From contig NZ_QUAK01000194.1 in NCBI RefSeq assembly GCF_003429565.1, forward strand, positions 103,751 through 167,750: a stretch of 64,000 bases of DNA. The letters run 5' to 3'. This DNA is from Streptomyces triticagri. Its GTDB lineage: Bacteria; Actinomycetota; Actinomycetes; Streptomycetales; Streptomycetaceae. The stretch's first letter is position 1, and every line of letters starts with the position of its first letter. The notes under the pieces are model-generated. The model made no database searches and had not been told where the DNA came from. It worked only from the letters and a program-made list of their open reading frames with translations. Shown here piece after piece: positions 23,738 through 32,387 of the stretch. A program made the position numbers and the translations under genes.

Positions 23738-24907
23738 GTGGGAACCGACAAGCGATCACGAATAGACGACGGAGAGTTGAGGCTCTGGAAGGTCGGGCGC
23801 GTCCTTGCCCTCGCCTTCCTCGCCGCGATCCTGGGATCGGCTGGCGTCTTCTGGGCACTGGTCGTCATCCTCGACGTCCAACACATCGAGTCCAGCACCA
23901 AGCTGGACGCAGCGACGCTCTTCGACCTCGTCAAACTTTCCTTCGGCGTTGTCGCAGGCGCTGGCGCCCTCGTCGCCCTCATTGTCGCCTATCGGCGACA
24001 ACGAGTCGACGAAGCCGGCGCACACCGGGAGGCCACTCGGCTGCATACCGAACGATTCTCACAGGCAGTCGACAAGTTGGGTGCTGAATCAGCCGCGGTG
24101 CGCCTGGGGGGCGTTCATGCCTTGGCCGGTCTGGCCGACGACGCCCCTACTCAGGAGTTGCGGCAGACGTGTATCGACGTCCTCTGTGCCTATTTGCGCC
24201 TGCCCTTCGCGCCTGCCCCTCCCGAGTCTGCCCGCCACCACGATGCATACCGCCAGTTCGTCGCGCTGCGTGAAGTCAGGCACACCATTTTTCGCCTCAT
24301 CGGTGATCACTTCCGCATCCCCGCAGGAGAGCACCGCTCCTGGCACGGGTGCGACGTCGACCTTACTGGCGTAGTGGTCGATGCGAACATCGACCTTTCG
24401 TACGTGCATTTCACCTATTCGAAACTCTCTTTCAAGAGTGCGCATTTTGTGGGCGCGGTCGTCAATCTCACTAATGCGCGGATATCTGATCGTGGGGCAG
24501 TGCGCTTTGACGAGGCTGTTTTTAACTCGACATCTTCTTTGTTCAGTGTTGGTTTGCGAGTGTATGACCTAGGTGTGTTGGGGCTTCGTGACGCGTGCTT
24601 CGAAGAATCCAGCTACGTGATGCTTAAGGGGGCGCAGTTCGAACTTTTCAAGGGGTCATTCCGGTCCGCGCTCTTCCTTGGGGATGTGTCATTCGAGCTG
24701 GCTGAATTTGGCCACAGCTTTGTTGATTTCCATAAGGTGACGTTCGGTCCCAACGGTGCTGCGACGTTTGAAGGCGCGAGCTTTAAACAGTGCGTTGTCA
24801 GTTTCTCGGAAGCCAGCGGGCCAAAGCCGCGTGGGCTGTCAGCTGAATACGCCAGCTCGACCATGAGCCTGCCAGACGAGTGGCTCACTTCTGATCCAGG
24901 GGTTTGA
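23738..24907 (+). CDS. Pentapeptide-repeat membrane protein (likely moron)
   Basis: 389 aa. Two membrane helices (about 20-47 and 65-86) are followed by RRQRVDEAGAHREATRLHTERFSQAVDKLG and RLGGVHALAGLADD, the usual N-terminal part of Streptomyces pentapeptide-repeat membrane proteins. From about residue 200 there are degenerate A(D/N)LxX-type repeats (VDLTGVVVD, ANIDLSYVHF, AHFVGAVVNL, AVFNSTSSLF). Base composition falls clearly in 24400-24850 compared with neighbours, a sign of separate origin. It has no Shine-Dalgarno; a TACTCT box 7 nt before GTG 23738 suggests a leaderless transcript. Not a normal head gene. Confidence 0.75.
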   Translation: MGTDKRSRIDDGELRLWKVGRVLALAFLAAILGSAGVFWALVVILDVQHIESSTKLDAATLFDLVKLSFGVVAGAGALVALIVAYRRQRVDEAGAHREATRLHTERFSQAVDKLGAESAAVRLGGVHALAGLADDAPTQELRQTCIDVLCAYLRLPFAPAPPESARHHDAYRQFVALREVRHTIFRLIGDHFRIPAGEHRSWHGCDVDLTGVVVDANIDLSYVHFTYSKLSFKSAHFVGAVVNLTNARISDRGAVRFDEAVFNSTSSLFSVGLRVYDLGVLGLRDACFEESSYVMLKGAQFELFKGSFRSALFLGDVSFELAEFGHSFVDFHKVTFGPNGAATFEGASFKQCVVSFSEASGPKPRGLSAEYASSTMSLPDEWLTSDPGV

Positions 24908-24933
24908 GGCTCATCTGCTGATCAACGCGGCCC

Positions 24934-24960
24934 GGTTCAGCTACCGTAGGCAGCTGAACC
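24934..24960 (+). terminator. terminator after the pentapeptide gene
   Basis: GGTTCAGCT and AGCTGAACC form a perfect 9-bp stem with a 9-nt loop. It isolates the accessory gene from the capsid leader that follows. Confidence 0.6.
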
Positions 24961-24970
24961 ACTACGCTCT

Positions 24971-25020
24971 GCTGGTTTCAAGGGCCGAGGGCACACACCC
25001 ACGCATCAAGGGGTGCCCTC
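24971..25020 (+). promoter_or_regulatory. structured leader of the capsid gene (diverged copy C)
   Basis: Shares GCTGGTT (24971), CAAGGGCC and the hairpin plan of leaders A and B. Here GAGGGCA (24987-24993) pairs with TGCCCTC (25014-25020), ending one base before the ATG, and CCC (24998-25000) pairs with GGG (25011-25013). The purine-rich ribosome site AAGGGG is inside the stem-loop. Similarity is lower than between A and B. Confidence 0.45.
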
Positions 25021-26799
25021 ATGAACCTTGCAGAGCTCCTTGCGCGCCTCGCCGCGATCACCGACGCCGACGAACGCACCACCGCGATCGGCGAAGCCCT
25101 CACCGGCGAGAACGCGCCCACCGCCCACGACTTGCAGGCCTGGGCCACCGAACACCTGGAAAGCGGCGATGAGATCGAGGACGCCGTCCTCGACTCCTTC
25201 GACGCCCTCTCCACGGCGATCGAGCAGCGCATGGACGCCGCCGACGCCCGCGCCGAGCGCCTCGGCAAGGCCGCCGAGCGCCTCGACTCGCTCACCACCC
25301 GCGGCCAGGACAACGCCGACACCGACCCGGCCGCCGATACCGGGTCGGACGAGGCCGCTGTCGTCGCGGAGGCCGAGCAGATCGCCGCCGATGCCCCCGA
25401 ACCCGCCACCGCCGCAGCAGGCGCCGAACTCGCGGTCCGCCCGCAGCGCCCGGCCGTTCCGCTCGGCCACCAGCGCGGCACCCCGCCCGCCCCCGAGACC
25501 CCGGCCGGCGCCATCGAGTCGTTCTCGCTCGTCGCGGCCGCCGAGGTCCCCGGCTTCTCCTCCGGCCAGGCCCTGACCGACCTCACCGATTTCGGCCGGG
25601 CCTGGGAACAGCGGATGATGCCGGTCATCACCTCCGGCTCCGGAACCGGTCGCCAGCGCGTCGGTATCGCGCGGATCAAGCGCACCCTGCCCGAGGAGTT
25701 CACGATCTCCTCCGGGAAGGGCGACGAGGTCCAGCGCGTCCTGGAGCACGCCACCAACGAGGCCCGCCTCGAAGGCGGTTCGCTCACCGCGGCCGGCGGA
25801 TGGTGCGCCCCCTCGGAACGTCTCTACGATCTGTGCCCGCTGCGCATCACGCAGGAGGGCCTGATCAGCCTCCCGCAGGTCACCGCCCGCCGTGGCGGCA
25901 TCGAGTACCAGGCCGACTTCGACTGGGCCGCGATCTGGGGCTCCGTCGGCTTCTACCTGACGGAAGCCGAAGCGATCGCCGGCACCGAGAAGACCTGCAA
26001 CGAGGTCCCCTGCGAGCCGGACCCGGTCGAGTGCCGCATGGACATCTCCGGGGTGTGCCTGCGCAGCTCGATCCTCGCCGAGCGCGGATACCCCGAGCGC
26101 ATCCGTGCGTTCACCGAGGGCGCCCTGGCGATCCACGCGCACCAGATGAATGCCCGCAAGCTCGCCAAGATGGAAGAGCTGTCGACCGCGGTCACCATCC
26201 CCGGCCCGGCCGCCCCGAACCCGGGCGCAGCGGTCGCCGACCCCCACGGCCCCGGCGCCGTCGAGTCGCTCCTGTCCATCCTGGAGCTGCAGGTGCAGTA
26301 CCAGCGCTACCGCGACCGGCTCTCCCAGAACGCCACGCTGGAGATGGTCGCCCCGTACTGGCTGCGCGGCATCCTCAAGAGTGATCTGCGCAAGAAGCTC
26401 GGCATCGACAACCGCTGGTCCATCAGCGACGCCCAGCTGGACACCTACCTGCGCAACGCCGGCGTCAACCCGCAGTGGGTGTACGACTGGCAGGACGCCT
26501 ATGCCGACGAGGACGACACCGGCTTCGGCGGCGCGGCCGCGCCCACCGTGTGGCCGACCCAGGTCAAGGTCCTGCTGTACCCGGCGGGCACGTTCTTCCA
26601 GCTCACCGCCGACGTGATCACCCTCGACGGGGTCTACGACCACGCGAGCCTGATCCAGAACATGTACACGTCGCTGTTCACCGAGGAGGGCTGGCAGGTC
26701 TGCTCCCGGTGCGGCACGAGCTACGTGCTGACCATCGACCTCTGCGCGAACGGCCTGTCCGGATCGCACCAGTCGGTCACCTGCGCCGCCGCGCCGTAG
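25021..26799 (+). CDS. Major capsid protein with N-terminal scaffold-like domain
   Basis: 592-aa HK97-type capsid protein. Residues 1-95 are helical and acidic (LAELLARLAAITDADERT..., IEQRMDAADARAERLGKAAERLDSL), like a fused delta/scaffold domain removed in maturation. A Pro/Ala linker leads to the capsid fold: SLVAAAEVPGFSSGQALTDLTDFGRAWEQR, GGWCAPSERLYDL, ITARRGG-like RRGGIEYQ, and C-terminal PTQVKVLLYPAGTFFQLTADVITLDGVYD, typical of actinophage capsid proteins. Cysteine pairs late in the protein (CSRCGTSY, CAAAP) might crosslink the shell. The likely protease is the upstream fusion. Confidence 0.87.
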   Translation: MNLAELLARLAAITDADERTTAIGEALTGENAPTAHDLQAWATEHLESGDEIEDAVLDSFDALSTAIEQRMDAADARAERLGKAAERLDSLTTRGQDNADTDPAADTGSDEAAVVAEAEQIAADAPEPATAAAGAELAVRPQRPAVPLGHQRGTPPAPETPAGAIESFSLVAAAEVPGFSSGQALTDLTDFGRAWEQRMMPVITSGSGTGRQRVGIARIKRTLPEEFTISSGKGDEVQRVLEHATNEARLEGGSLTAAGGWCAPSERLYDLCPLRITQEGLISLPQVTARRGGIEYQADFDWAAIWGSVGFYLTEAEAIAGTEKTCNEVPCEPDPVECRMDISGVCLRSSILAERGYPERIRAFTEGALAIHAHQMNARKLAKMEELSTAVTIPGPAAPNPGAAVADPHGPGAVESLLSILELQVQYQRYRDRLSQNATLEMVAPYWLRGILKSDLRKKLGIDNRWSISDAQLDTYLRNAGVNPQWVYDWQDAYADEDDTGFGGAAAPTVWPTQVKVLLYPAGTFFQLTADVITLDGVYDHASLIQNMYTSLFTEEGWQVCSRCGTSYVLTIDLCANGLSGSHQSVTCAAAP

Positions 26800-26811
26800 G
26801 CACGCCCACAC

Positions 26812-26881
26812 GTCCTGCACCCGCCGGGCCCGCCGTCCTCCTCGTCGGCCCGGGCCCTCCCCTTTACGGCGGGTGCAGGAC
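26812..26881 (+). terminator. long terminator/attenuator hairpin after the capsid gene
   Basis: GTCCTGCACCCGCCG (26812-26826) and CGGCGGGTGCAGGAC (26867-26881) form a perfect 15-bp stem, with a second hairpin GGGCC.../...GGCCC inside the loop. Such elements after capsid genes set the high capsid level relative to the genes that follow. Confidence 0.8.
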
Positions 26882-26927
26882 CCCCGCCCAGCCTTCTCGT
26901 TCCTGCTAGCGCACCTGGACGGCCAGC

Positions 26928-28649
26928 GTGACGACACCCACCCCTTCGCGGGACCTCATCGACTCCGCCCCCGACCTGGAGGCGCCGCGGTACGGTCTGC
27001 TGTCCGTCGCCCAGCTGCCGGCCGAGGCCCCAGGACACTGGCAGCTCGCCGGAGTCACCTACGACTCCGACCACTGCGCGGACGTCGGCAGTGTCGACGG
27101 CCCATGCCCCGACATCACCCCGCCCGCGCCGGTCACCCAGAACGCCACCGTGGTGTTCACTCCCGTCGCGGTCACGCCGCCGGCGCTCGACGTCACCGTC
27201 ACCTACAGCTCTACCCCCGACGTGCCCGCCACACTGCCGGTCACCCTGCATACCTCGTCCGCATCGGACGGCGGCGGCCCGGAAACCTTCACGGTCACCA
27301 TCGCCTCCGACCAGTCCTCGAAGGCCACCGTCACCGTCACCGTGGCCGGTGTCAGCCACGACATCGCCCCCGACGCACAGGAGACCTGGAGCGACCTGGA
27401 GGCCGGAACCCAGACCGTCACCCTCGCCTCCGCCGCGGGCACCGTCACCCCCGAGTCCGACGACATCACCGTGGGCGGATCCGTCCAGGACATCGTCGCC
27501 GACATCCAGCCGCCGACCACCGCCCACACCCTGACCGCCGCATCCCCGGCCGCCTCGCAGTCCGCGATCGGCATCACCGTCGGTGGTGAGCGGAAGGCAC
27601 TGCAGCCGGGCCAGCAGGTCACCTGGCCCGGACAGGCCGCCGGCGCGGTCACCGCCACCTACGACTCGTCGAGGGGCACGGTCACGCCCCGCACGAGCCA
27701 GGTCACCCTGCCGCTCGGCTCACCGGCCGATCGTGCTGTGACCATCCAGCCCGACGACACCTACACGATCGCCGCGGCCTCCCCGGCCGCGTCCGAGTTC
27801 CCGGTCGCGTTCGCCTCCACACCCGAGGGCATCACCGGCACCCGACAGCCCGGCCAGGACGCCCCCGCCGCCACAGGCCTCGCCGCCGGCACCTACGCGA
27901 TCCGCATCACCGGCCCTACCGGCGCGACCGGCGACCCCGTCGACCTGGTCCTGCCCGGAGCTGCGGTCACGCTCGCCGCGACCCGGGACGTACCCGGACC
28001 GCCGCGGCCCGAGGACTCCTCGCACTTCAAGCCCAAGGCCGAAGGCCTCGACATCGTCGAGGGATTCGACCCCTTCACCGTCTACCACCGCTTCGAATGC
28101 AACCCCGTCGGCATGGGCGACGACGTCCACGCCACCGCCCGGCGGCGCCTGCAGCTCGCCGAGTGGCGCCAGGTCGAAGCCCGCCACTGGGCGCAGCTCG
28201 TCGCCGCCCACGACGCCGGCGACGCCATCGACCTCGGGGTGGCCGATCCCGGGATCGACTTCAAGGAAGCGGTGGGCACGCTGGAGTTCGGCGCCCGCTA
28301 CTACGGCACCTTCAACGGGCTGCCGACCCTGCACGTGCCGATGTGGACCCAGCCGTACTTCTCCGACGCCTCGCTGATCGAGGACGACGACCACGACGGC
28401 ATCATGCGCACGAAGCTCGGGTCCCGCATCGCGTTCTACACCGGGTACGACGGCTCCACGCAGGTCCCGGCCGGCACGTTCCTGGCGTTCGCGACCGGAC
28501 CCGTACGCGCCTTCCGCAGCGACGTGTTCTCCAACGAATCGTTCGACCCGCCCACCAACACGCGCACGGTCGTCGCCGAGCGCACCTGGGCTCTCGATCA
28601 CGACTGCCTGCTGGCCGTCATCCGTATGTCCGTCATCGGCCTCGGCTGA
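26928..28649 (+). CDS. Head-associated structural protein with Ig-like repeats
   Basis: 573 aa. The N-terminal 370 residues are Thr/Ala/Val-rich beta repeats (for example ITVGGERKALQPGQQVTWPGQAAG...YDSSRGTVTPRTSQVTL, recurring with AASPAASQ/AASPAASE), Ig-like. The C-terminal ~190 residues form a different domain: HRFECNPVGMGDDVHATARRRL, GTLEFGARYYGTFNGLPTLHV, MRTKLGSRIAFYTGYDGS, ending VIRMSVIGLG, with some resemblance to capsid P/A-domain segments. It could be a minor capsid, vertex or spike protein. GTG start without a clear Shine-Dalgarno. Identity beyond 'virion protein' is uncertain. Confidence 0.6.
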   Translation: MTTPTPSRDLIDSAPDLEAPRYGLLSVAQLPAEAPGHWQLAGVTYDSDHCADVGSVDGPCPDITPPAPVTQNATVVFTPVAVTPPALDVTVTYSSTPDVPATLPVTLHTSSASDGGGPETFTVTIASDQSSKATVTVTVAGVSHDIAPDAQETWSDLEAGTQTVTLASAAGTVTPESDDITVGGSVQDIVADIQPPTTAHTLTAASPAASQSAIGITVGGERKALQPGQQVTWPGQAAGAVTATYDSSRGTVTPRTSQVTLPLGSPADRAVTIQPDDTYTIAAASPAASEFPVAFASTPEGITGTRQPGQDAPAATGLAAGTYAIRITGPTGATGDPVDLVLPGAAVTLAATRDVPGPPRPEDSSHFKPKAEGLDIVEGFDPFTVYHRFECNPVGMGDDVHATARRRLQLAEWRQVEARHWAQLVAAHDAGDAIDLGVADPGIDFKEAVGTLEFGARYYGTFNGLPTLHVPMWTQPYFSDASLIEDDDHDGIMRTKLGSRIAFYTGYDGSTQVPAGTFLAFATGPVRAFRSDVFSNESFDPPTNTRTVVAERTWALDHDCLLAVIRMSVIGLG

Positions 28650-28677
28650 ACTCCCTGCCCCTGAGAGGTACTTGATC

Positions 28678-30147
28678 ATGCCTTCGAAGTGCGCCACCTT
28701 CGCGGGGGCCGCCATGCTGCGTTTCACCCGCCTGGACAACTGCTGCCGCCCCTCCTACGGCGAGTGCGGCAGCGTCGTCACCGACGGCGTCATCTCCATG
28801 ACGATCTCCTCCGAGGTCGAGGACGGCGACACCAACACCGTCACGAAGATCAACGGCAAGGCCTGCGCCACGTCCAAGACCGACGACGTGTTCCAGTACG
28901 CCACCGTCGAGATCGAGTTCTGCGTCCTGGACCCGGACGTCGTGACGATGATGAACGCGAACTGGCCCAAGGTGTACGACGCGTTCGGGAACGTCGTCGG
29001 CTTCGACGTCACCAGCGAACTCGGCGGCGCGAACTTCGCCCTCGAAGTGTGGCCGCAGTACGCCCAGTCCGACGACACCGACGCCTGCTCCGGCGAAGAG
29101 GCCGGTGAAGGCGGCCAGGGCTACCTCCTCTTCCCCTGCCTTTCGGGCGGCGCACCGGACGACATCGAGATCAACGGCGAGGACAACACCAGCTTCACGT
29201 TCTCCGGCAACACCAAGGCGAGCACCGGCGGCTGGGCATCCGGCCCGTATCAGGTGCAGCTCGACGAGAACGGTGTGCCGGGCGGCCTGGTCACCCCGGT
29301 GCCGGCGGGAGCGCACTACCGCGTCATGACCGCGATCGACGTCGCACCGCCGGAGCCGCCGGAGGAGTGCGGCTGCGAGGAGCTCATTCGCCCGACCCCG
29401 CCGCCCGCCGAGCTGCAGGTCACCGGCGTCGCCGGCGAGAACCCCCGGCAGTCGGTGCGGATCCGGCCGAACAACCATGGCTTCGGCGCGGTGATCATCA
29501 ACTGGGGTGACAACACGCCGGAGACGAACGCGAACGACGGCATCTGGACCACCCACAAGTACGCCGCCGACGGCGACTACACGATCACCGTCCGGGACGC
29601 GCAGACCCCCGGTGTGGTCACCTCGCTGCAGGTCACCGTGCCGCTCGGCCCCGACGAGCCCCAGCTCACCCTCACCGCGGACGACCCGGACGACCGCATG
29701 GCCGTCACAGCGCAGATCGTCATGCCCGCCCACGCCCCGAAGAAGGGCACGATCGCCTGGGGCGACGGCACCCCGCAGGAGGAGTTCGAAGCGGCCGAGG
29801 ACGGCACGATCAACCTGGTGCACACCTACGCCCGCCCGAACATCTACACCGTCACCGTGCAGCGCACCGACGTCACGACGTTCCGCGCCCGCGCGGCCGT
29901 CACCGTGCCCGTCGCCGAGCCCCCGACCGCCACCGTCGCGACCGCGGCCCTGGTCGCGACGATGACGATCGACAACCACGGCAACGGCCCGACCACGATC
30001 GCCTGGGGCGACGGCAAGACCTCCGACGGCCCCGACCAAGGCACGGCCGAGCACACCTACACCGAGGCCGGCACCTACCAGGCCCGCGTCACCTCGAAGG
30101 TCAACCCGGCCTCCGGCGTGAACGTCGAGGTCACCGTCACCGCCTGA
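28678..30147 (+). CDS. Major tail protein with three PKD domains
   Basis: 489 aa. Residues 1-175 form the tail-tube fold of siphoviral major tail proteins (MPSKCATFAGAAMLRFTRLDNCC, VSDGVISMTISSEVEDG-like segment, ALEVWPQYA). After residue 220 come three PKD/Ig-like domains, each with WGD(G/N)T and a HxYxxxGxYxxxV strand: INWGDNTPE, IAWGDGTPQ, IAWGDGKTS. These would decorate the outside of the tail tube. ATG 28678 is chosen because GAGAGG lies 9 nt before it; an in-frame TTG 6 nt earlier would be too close. Confidence 0.85.
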   Translation: MPSKCATFAGAAMLRFTRLDNCCRPSYGECGSVVTDGVISMTISSEVEDGDTNTVTKINGKACATSKTDDVFQYATVEIEFCVLDPDVVTMMNANWPKVYDAFGNVVGFDVTSELGGANFALEVWPQYAQSDDTDACSGEEAGEGGQGYLLFPCLSGGAPDDIEINGEDNTSFTFSGNTKASTGGWASGPYQVQLDENGVPGGLVTPVPAGAHYRVMTAIDVAPPEPPEECGCEELIRPTPPPAELQVTGVAGENPRQSVRIRPNNHGFGAVIINWGDNTPETNANDGIWTTHKYAADGDYTITVRDAQTPGVVTSLQVTVPLGPDEPQLTLTADDPDDRMAVTAQIVMPAHAPKKGTIAWGDGTPQEEFEAAEDGTINLVHTYARPNIYTVTVQRTDVTTFRARAAVTVPVAEPPTATVATAALVATMTIDNHGNGPTTIAWGDGKTSDGPDQGTAEHTYTEAGTYQARVTSKVNPASGVNVEVTVTA

Positions 30148-30155
30148 TCCCCCTG

Positions 30156-30184
30156 CCCCGCAGCCCCAGCCCGGGGCTGCGGGG
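30156..30184 (+). terminator. terminator after the major tail gene
   Basis: CCCCGCAGCCCC and GGGGCTGCGGGG form a perfect 12-bp stem with a 5-nt loop, 8 nt after the stop. As with the capsid gene, it follows an abundantly needed product. Confidence 0.8.
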
Positions 30185-30210
30185 TCCATTCGACCGAGAG
30201 GGGGCCCGCC

Positions 30211-30561
30211 GTGGCAGGGCCGACGACCATCACCTGGGGCGACGGCACGCCCCTGCAACCAGGCCCCGAACAGGGCACCGTCCCGCACACCTACGCCCTA
30301 CCGGGCACATACACCGTGAAGGTGTGCGACCGGGTCCGCCCGGACCTGTGCGCCGACGTCGAAGTCACGGTCCCCGCCGCCCGCTTCACGCTCACCGCGA
30401 CCCCGGACCCGGCCGACCCGGCCCGTTTCCACTTCACCGCGGCCCACGTCACCCCGCCCGATGCCGCCGTCGCCTTCACCTTCGGCGACGGGAACCACGG
30501 CCGGGCCGACGCCATCGGCGGCACCGCCACCATCGCCCACACGTACACGAGGACGGTCTGA
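30211..30561 (+). CDS. Small PKD-domain virion protein (116 aa)
   Basis: Consists of little but two PKD-like modules: ITWGDGTPLQPG...HTYALPGTYTVKV and FTFGDGNHG...HTYTRTV. The first is very close to the domains of the major tail protein, suggesting duplication of a tail-decorating domain into a free gene. GTG start after GAGAGGGGGCCCGCC. The stop overlaps the next ATG (TGATG). Confidence 0.75.
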   Translation: MAGPTTITWGDGTPLQPGPEQGTVPHTYALPGTYTVKVCDRVRPDLCADVEVTVPAARFTLTATPDPADPARFHFTAAHVTPPDAAVAFTFGDGNHGRADAIGGTATIAHTYTRTV

Positions 30562-31046
30562 TGGCGACCCAGCACACCGACTACCTGAACCTGCCCTACC
30601 CCCAGGACGTGGATCCGCCCCGCGGCAATGCCCAACTCGAGGATCTCGCGACAGCAGTTGACCGGTCCGCGTGGGCCGAGATGCACGAACTGCCCCTGGC
30701 CGCGGAGTACCTGACCGGCCAGGCCGCCTACTACGTGCAATTCGGCCGCGTGCACCTGTGGGGCCAGATCCGCCGTACCGACAACCAGCCCATCGGTTCC
30801 GGAACCGCCACGTTCCTCACCACCTGGCCCGAGGACTGCGCTCCCGACGCCTTCTACTCCTTCGCGTCCTCGGTGGCCGGGCTGACCACCTCCGGCATCG
30901 CCCCCACGGTTCGTGTCGATGTCAGCACCGGCTACATGCGCACCGTGTCCTCGCCGTCGACGTTCACCTCGCTGAACCTGCACGGCCTCACCTGGCCCCA
31001 GGCCACCGTCCCCGTCGGCCGGGCCCACCCCGTGCCCTATATCTAA
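30561..31046 (+). CDS. Putative virion/tail decoration protein (161 aa)
   Basis: The N-terminus DYLNLPYPQDVDPPRGNAQLEDLATAVDR resembles a segment in the 31781 protein (KYRLPYPEPGDRPAGDAQIKALAVATD), so the two share an attachment module. The rest is beta-rich (YYVQFGRVHLWGQIRRTDNQ, FTSLNLHGLTWPQATVPVG), like fibre tips or decoration proteins. The start overlaps the preceding stop. Probably an external virion component; exact place unknown. Confidence 0.65.
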   Translation: MATQHTDYLNLPYPQDVDPPRGNAQLEDLATAVDRSAWAEMHELPLAAEYLTGQAAYYVQFGRVHLWGQIRRTDNQPIGSGTATFLTTWPEDCAPDAFYSFASSVAGLTTSGIAPTVRVDVSTGYMRTVSSPSTFTSLNLHGLTWPQATVPVGRAHPVPYI

Positions 31047-31070
31047 GCCCTCCTTGCGGAAGGAACCGCC

Positions 31071-31574
31071 ATGGCCACCACGTACACCGTCACCGCCACC
31101 TCCGGCGAGGAGACAGACACCGTAGACGTCACCGTCCCGGCCGCCGCGCCGGTCGTCGACATCGTGATGGACGACACCGACACCACCGGCATGACCGCCA
31201 AGCTCACCGTCGTCTCCAACTCCGGCGACGGCCCCGTCACCGTGGACTGGGGCGACTCCACCACCGTCATCGACCCGGTCGAGGTCGGCGCCACCATCAC
31301 CCACAAGTACGCCACCGCCGGCACCTACACGGTCAAGACCACCTCCAAGGCGGACACGACCGCGTTCGACGAGACCGACGTGAGCGTGCCGTTCAACATC
31401 GACCTGGAGATCACCGCCGTCCAGGACGACGACAACCCGGCGCTGTTCCACTTCACGATCATCGGAGCCGACGAGCCCACCACGACCGTCGACTTCGGCG
31501 ACGGAAGCCAGGCCGCCACCGTCCAGACACCGGCCGGCACCGGCACCGTCGACCACACCTACGCCCGGGTGTAG
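31071..31574 (+). CDS. PKD-repeat virion protein (167 aa)
   Basis: Starts with a short YTVTATSGEE segment, then PKD-type modules with VDWGDSTT...HKYATAGTYTVKT and VDFGDGSQ...DHTYARV. The ATG follows GCGGAAGGAACCGCC. The same TSGEE segment recurs at the start of the next gene, pointing to local duplication. Confidence 0.7.
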   Translation: MATTYTVTATSGEETDTVDVTVPAAAPVVDIVMDDTDTTGMTAKLTVVSNSGDGPVTVDWGDSTTVIDPVEVGATITHKYATAGTYTVKTTSKADTTAFDETDVSVPFNIDLEITAVQDDDNPALFHFTIIGADEPTTTVDFGDGSQAATVQTPAGTGTVDHTYARV

Positions 31575-31577
31575 GGC

Positions 31578-31781
31578 GTGTCCGAACAGCCCACAGAGCC
31601 GCTGGCCGCAGCCCAGTACACGGTCACCGCCACCTCGGGAGAGGAGGTCGGGCACGCCACCGTGAGCGTGCCCGGCCTGCCCGTCTGGGCCGACGTGCCC
31701 GTGAAATGGGCGACATGGTCAGCCGTGGATGCGCCGACCTGGACGGCCATGACGACGTTCCCCCCGAAGGAAGACGGCTGA
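31578..31781 (+). CDS. Small protein related to the preceding PKD protein (67 aa)
   Basis: Contains AQYTVTATSGEEVGHATVSVPG, matching the N-terminus of the upstream protein, followed by a Trp-rich tail (PVWADVPVKWATWSAVDAPTW). It looks like a truncated duplicate. GTG 31578 is 3 nt after the previous stop, and its own TGA overlaps the next ATG. Confidence 0.6.
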   Translation: MSEQPTEPLAAAQYTVTATSGEEVGHATVSVPGLPVWADVPVKWATWSAVDAPTWTAMTTFPPKEDG

Positions 31782-32359
31782 TGGGCACCACACCCAAGTA
31801 CCGGCTCCCGTATCCGGAGCCCGGCGACCGGCCGGCCGGCGACGCGCAGATCAAGGCACTCGCCGTCGCCACCGATACCGCGATCGGCAGCGCGCCGGCC
31901 CCCGCGGCCGGGTACTGGCTGGGCGGCAACGCCACCAACGACATGTCCATCAGCACGTTCAGCTCCGGCACGGAGATCCCCCTGGCTGCCCGATTCCAGG
32001 ACGGCGCGAGCGTCAGCGGCGGCCGGGTGGTGCTGCAGTCGGGGCTGTGGGTCGTGCAGGTGACCATGCTGTTCACCGCCAAACAGGGCGACTTCGGTTC
32101 CGTACTGCTCGACCTGGCCGGAGGGCTCATCGCCAACTCGGGCTGCGTCGCCGTCACGTCCAGCCCGGCGAGCGGCGGCACCGACAACGGCACGTCGGGC
32201 AAGCGGCAGGTGATCCACACCCAGGGCATCTTCGAGGCCGCCGCCGGCACTACCGCCACCGCCCACATCGCCACGAGGACCGGCGGCAGCTGGTCCGGGT
32301 CGAACGCCTACACCATGAACCGGGCGCTCGTGACGTGCCAGCGCGTGCAGAAGACCTGA
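31781..32359 (+). CDS. Putative virion decoration/fibre protein (192 aa)
   Basis: N-terminal module KYRLPYPEPGDRPAGDAQIKALAV shared with the 30561 protein, followed by a beta-rich C1q/TNF-like jelly-roll-style region (LAARFQDGASVSGGRVVLQSGLWVVQVTMLF). The ATG start overlaps the previous stop (TGATG). It is probably displayed on the particle, perhaps binding the host or carbohydrate, but no binding motif is recognised. Confidence 0.65.
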   Translation: MGTTPKYRLPYPEPGDRPAGDAQIKALAVATDTAIGSAPAPAAGYWLGGNATNDMSISTFSSGTEIPLAARFQDGASVSGGRVVLQSGLWVVQVTMLFTAKQGDFGSVLLDLAGGLIANSGCVAVTSSPASGGTDNGTSGKRQVIHTQGIFEAAAGTTATAHIATRTGGSWSGSNAYTMNRALVTCQRVQKT

Positions 32360-32387
32360 CAGCCCGCCCGCCGAAAGGAACGCCGCG

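Noticed and set aside
26928..28649. Calling this protein a second major capsid protein
   Set aside because: Only weak similarity of its C-terminal domain to capsid segments; the preceding protein has the full capsid pattern, so I list this one as a head-associated structural protein.
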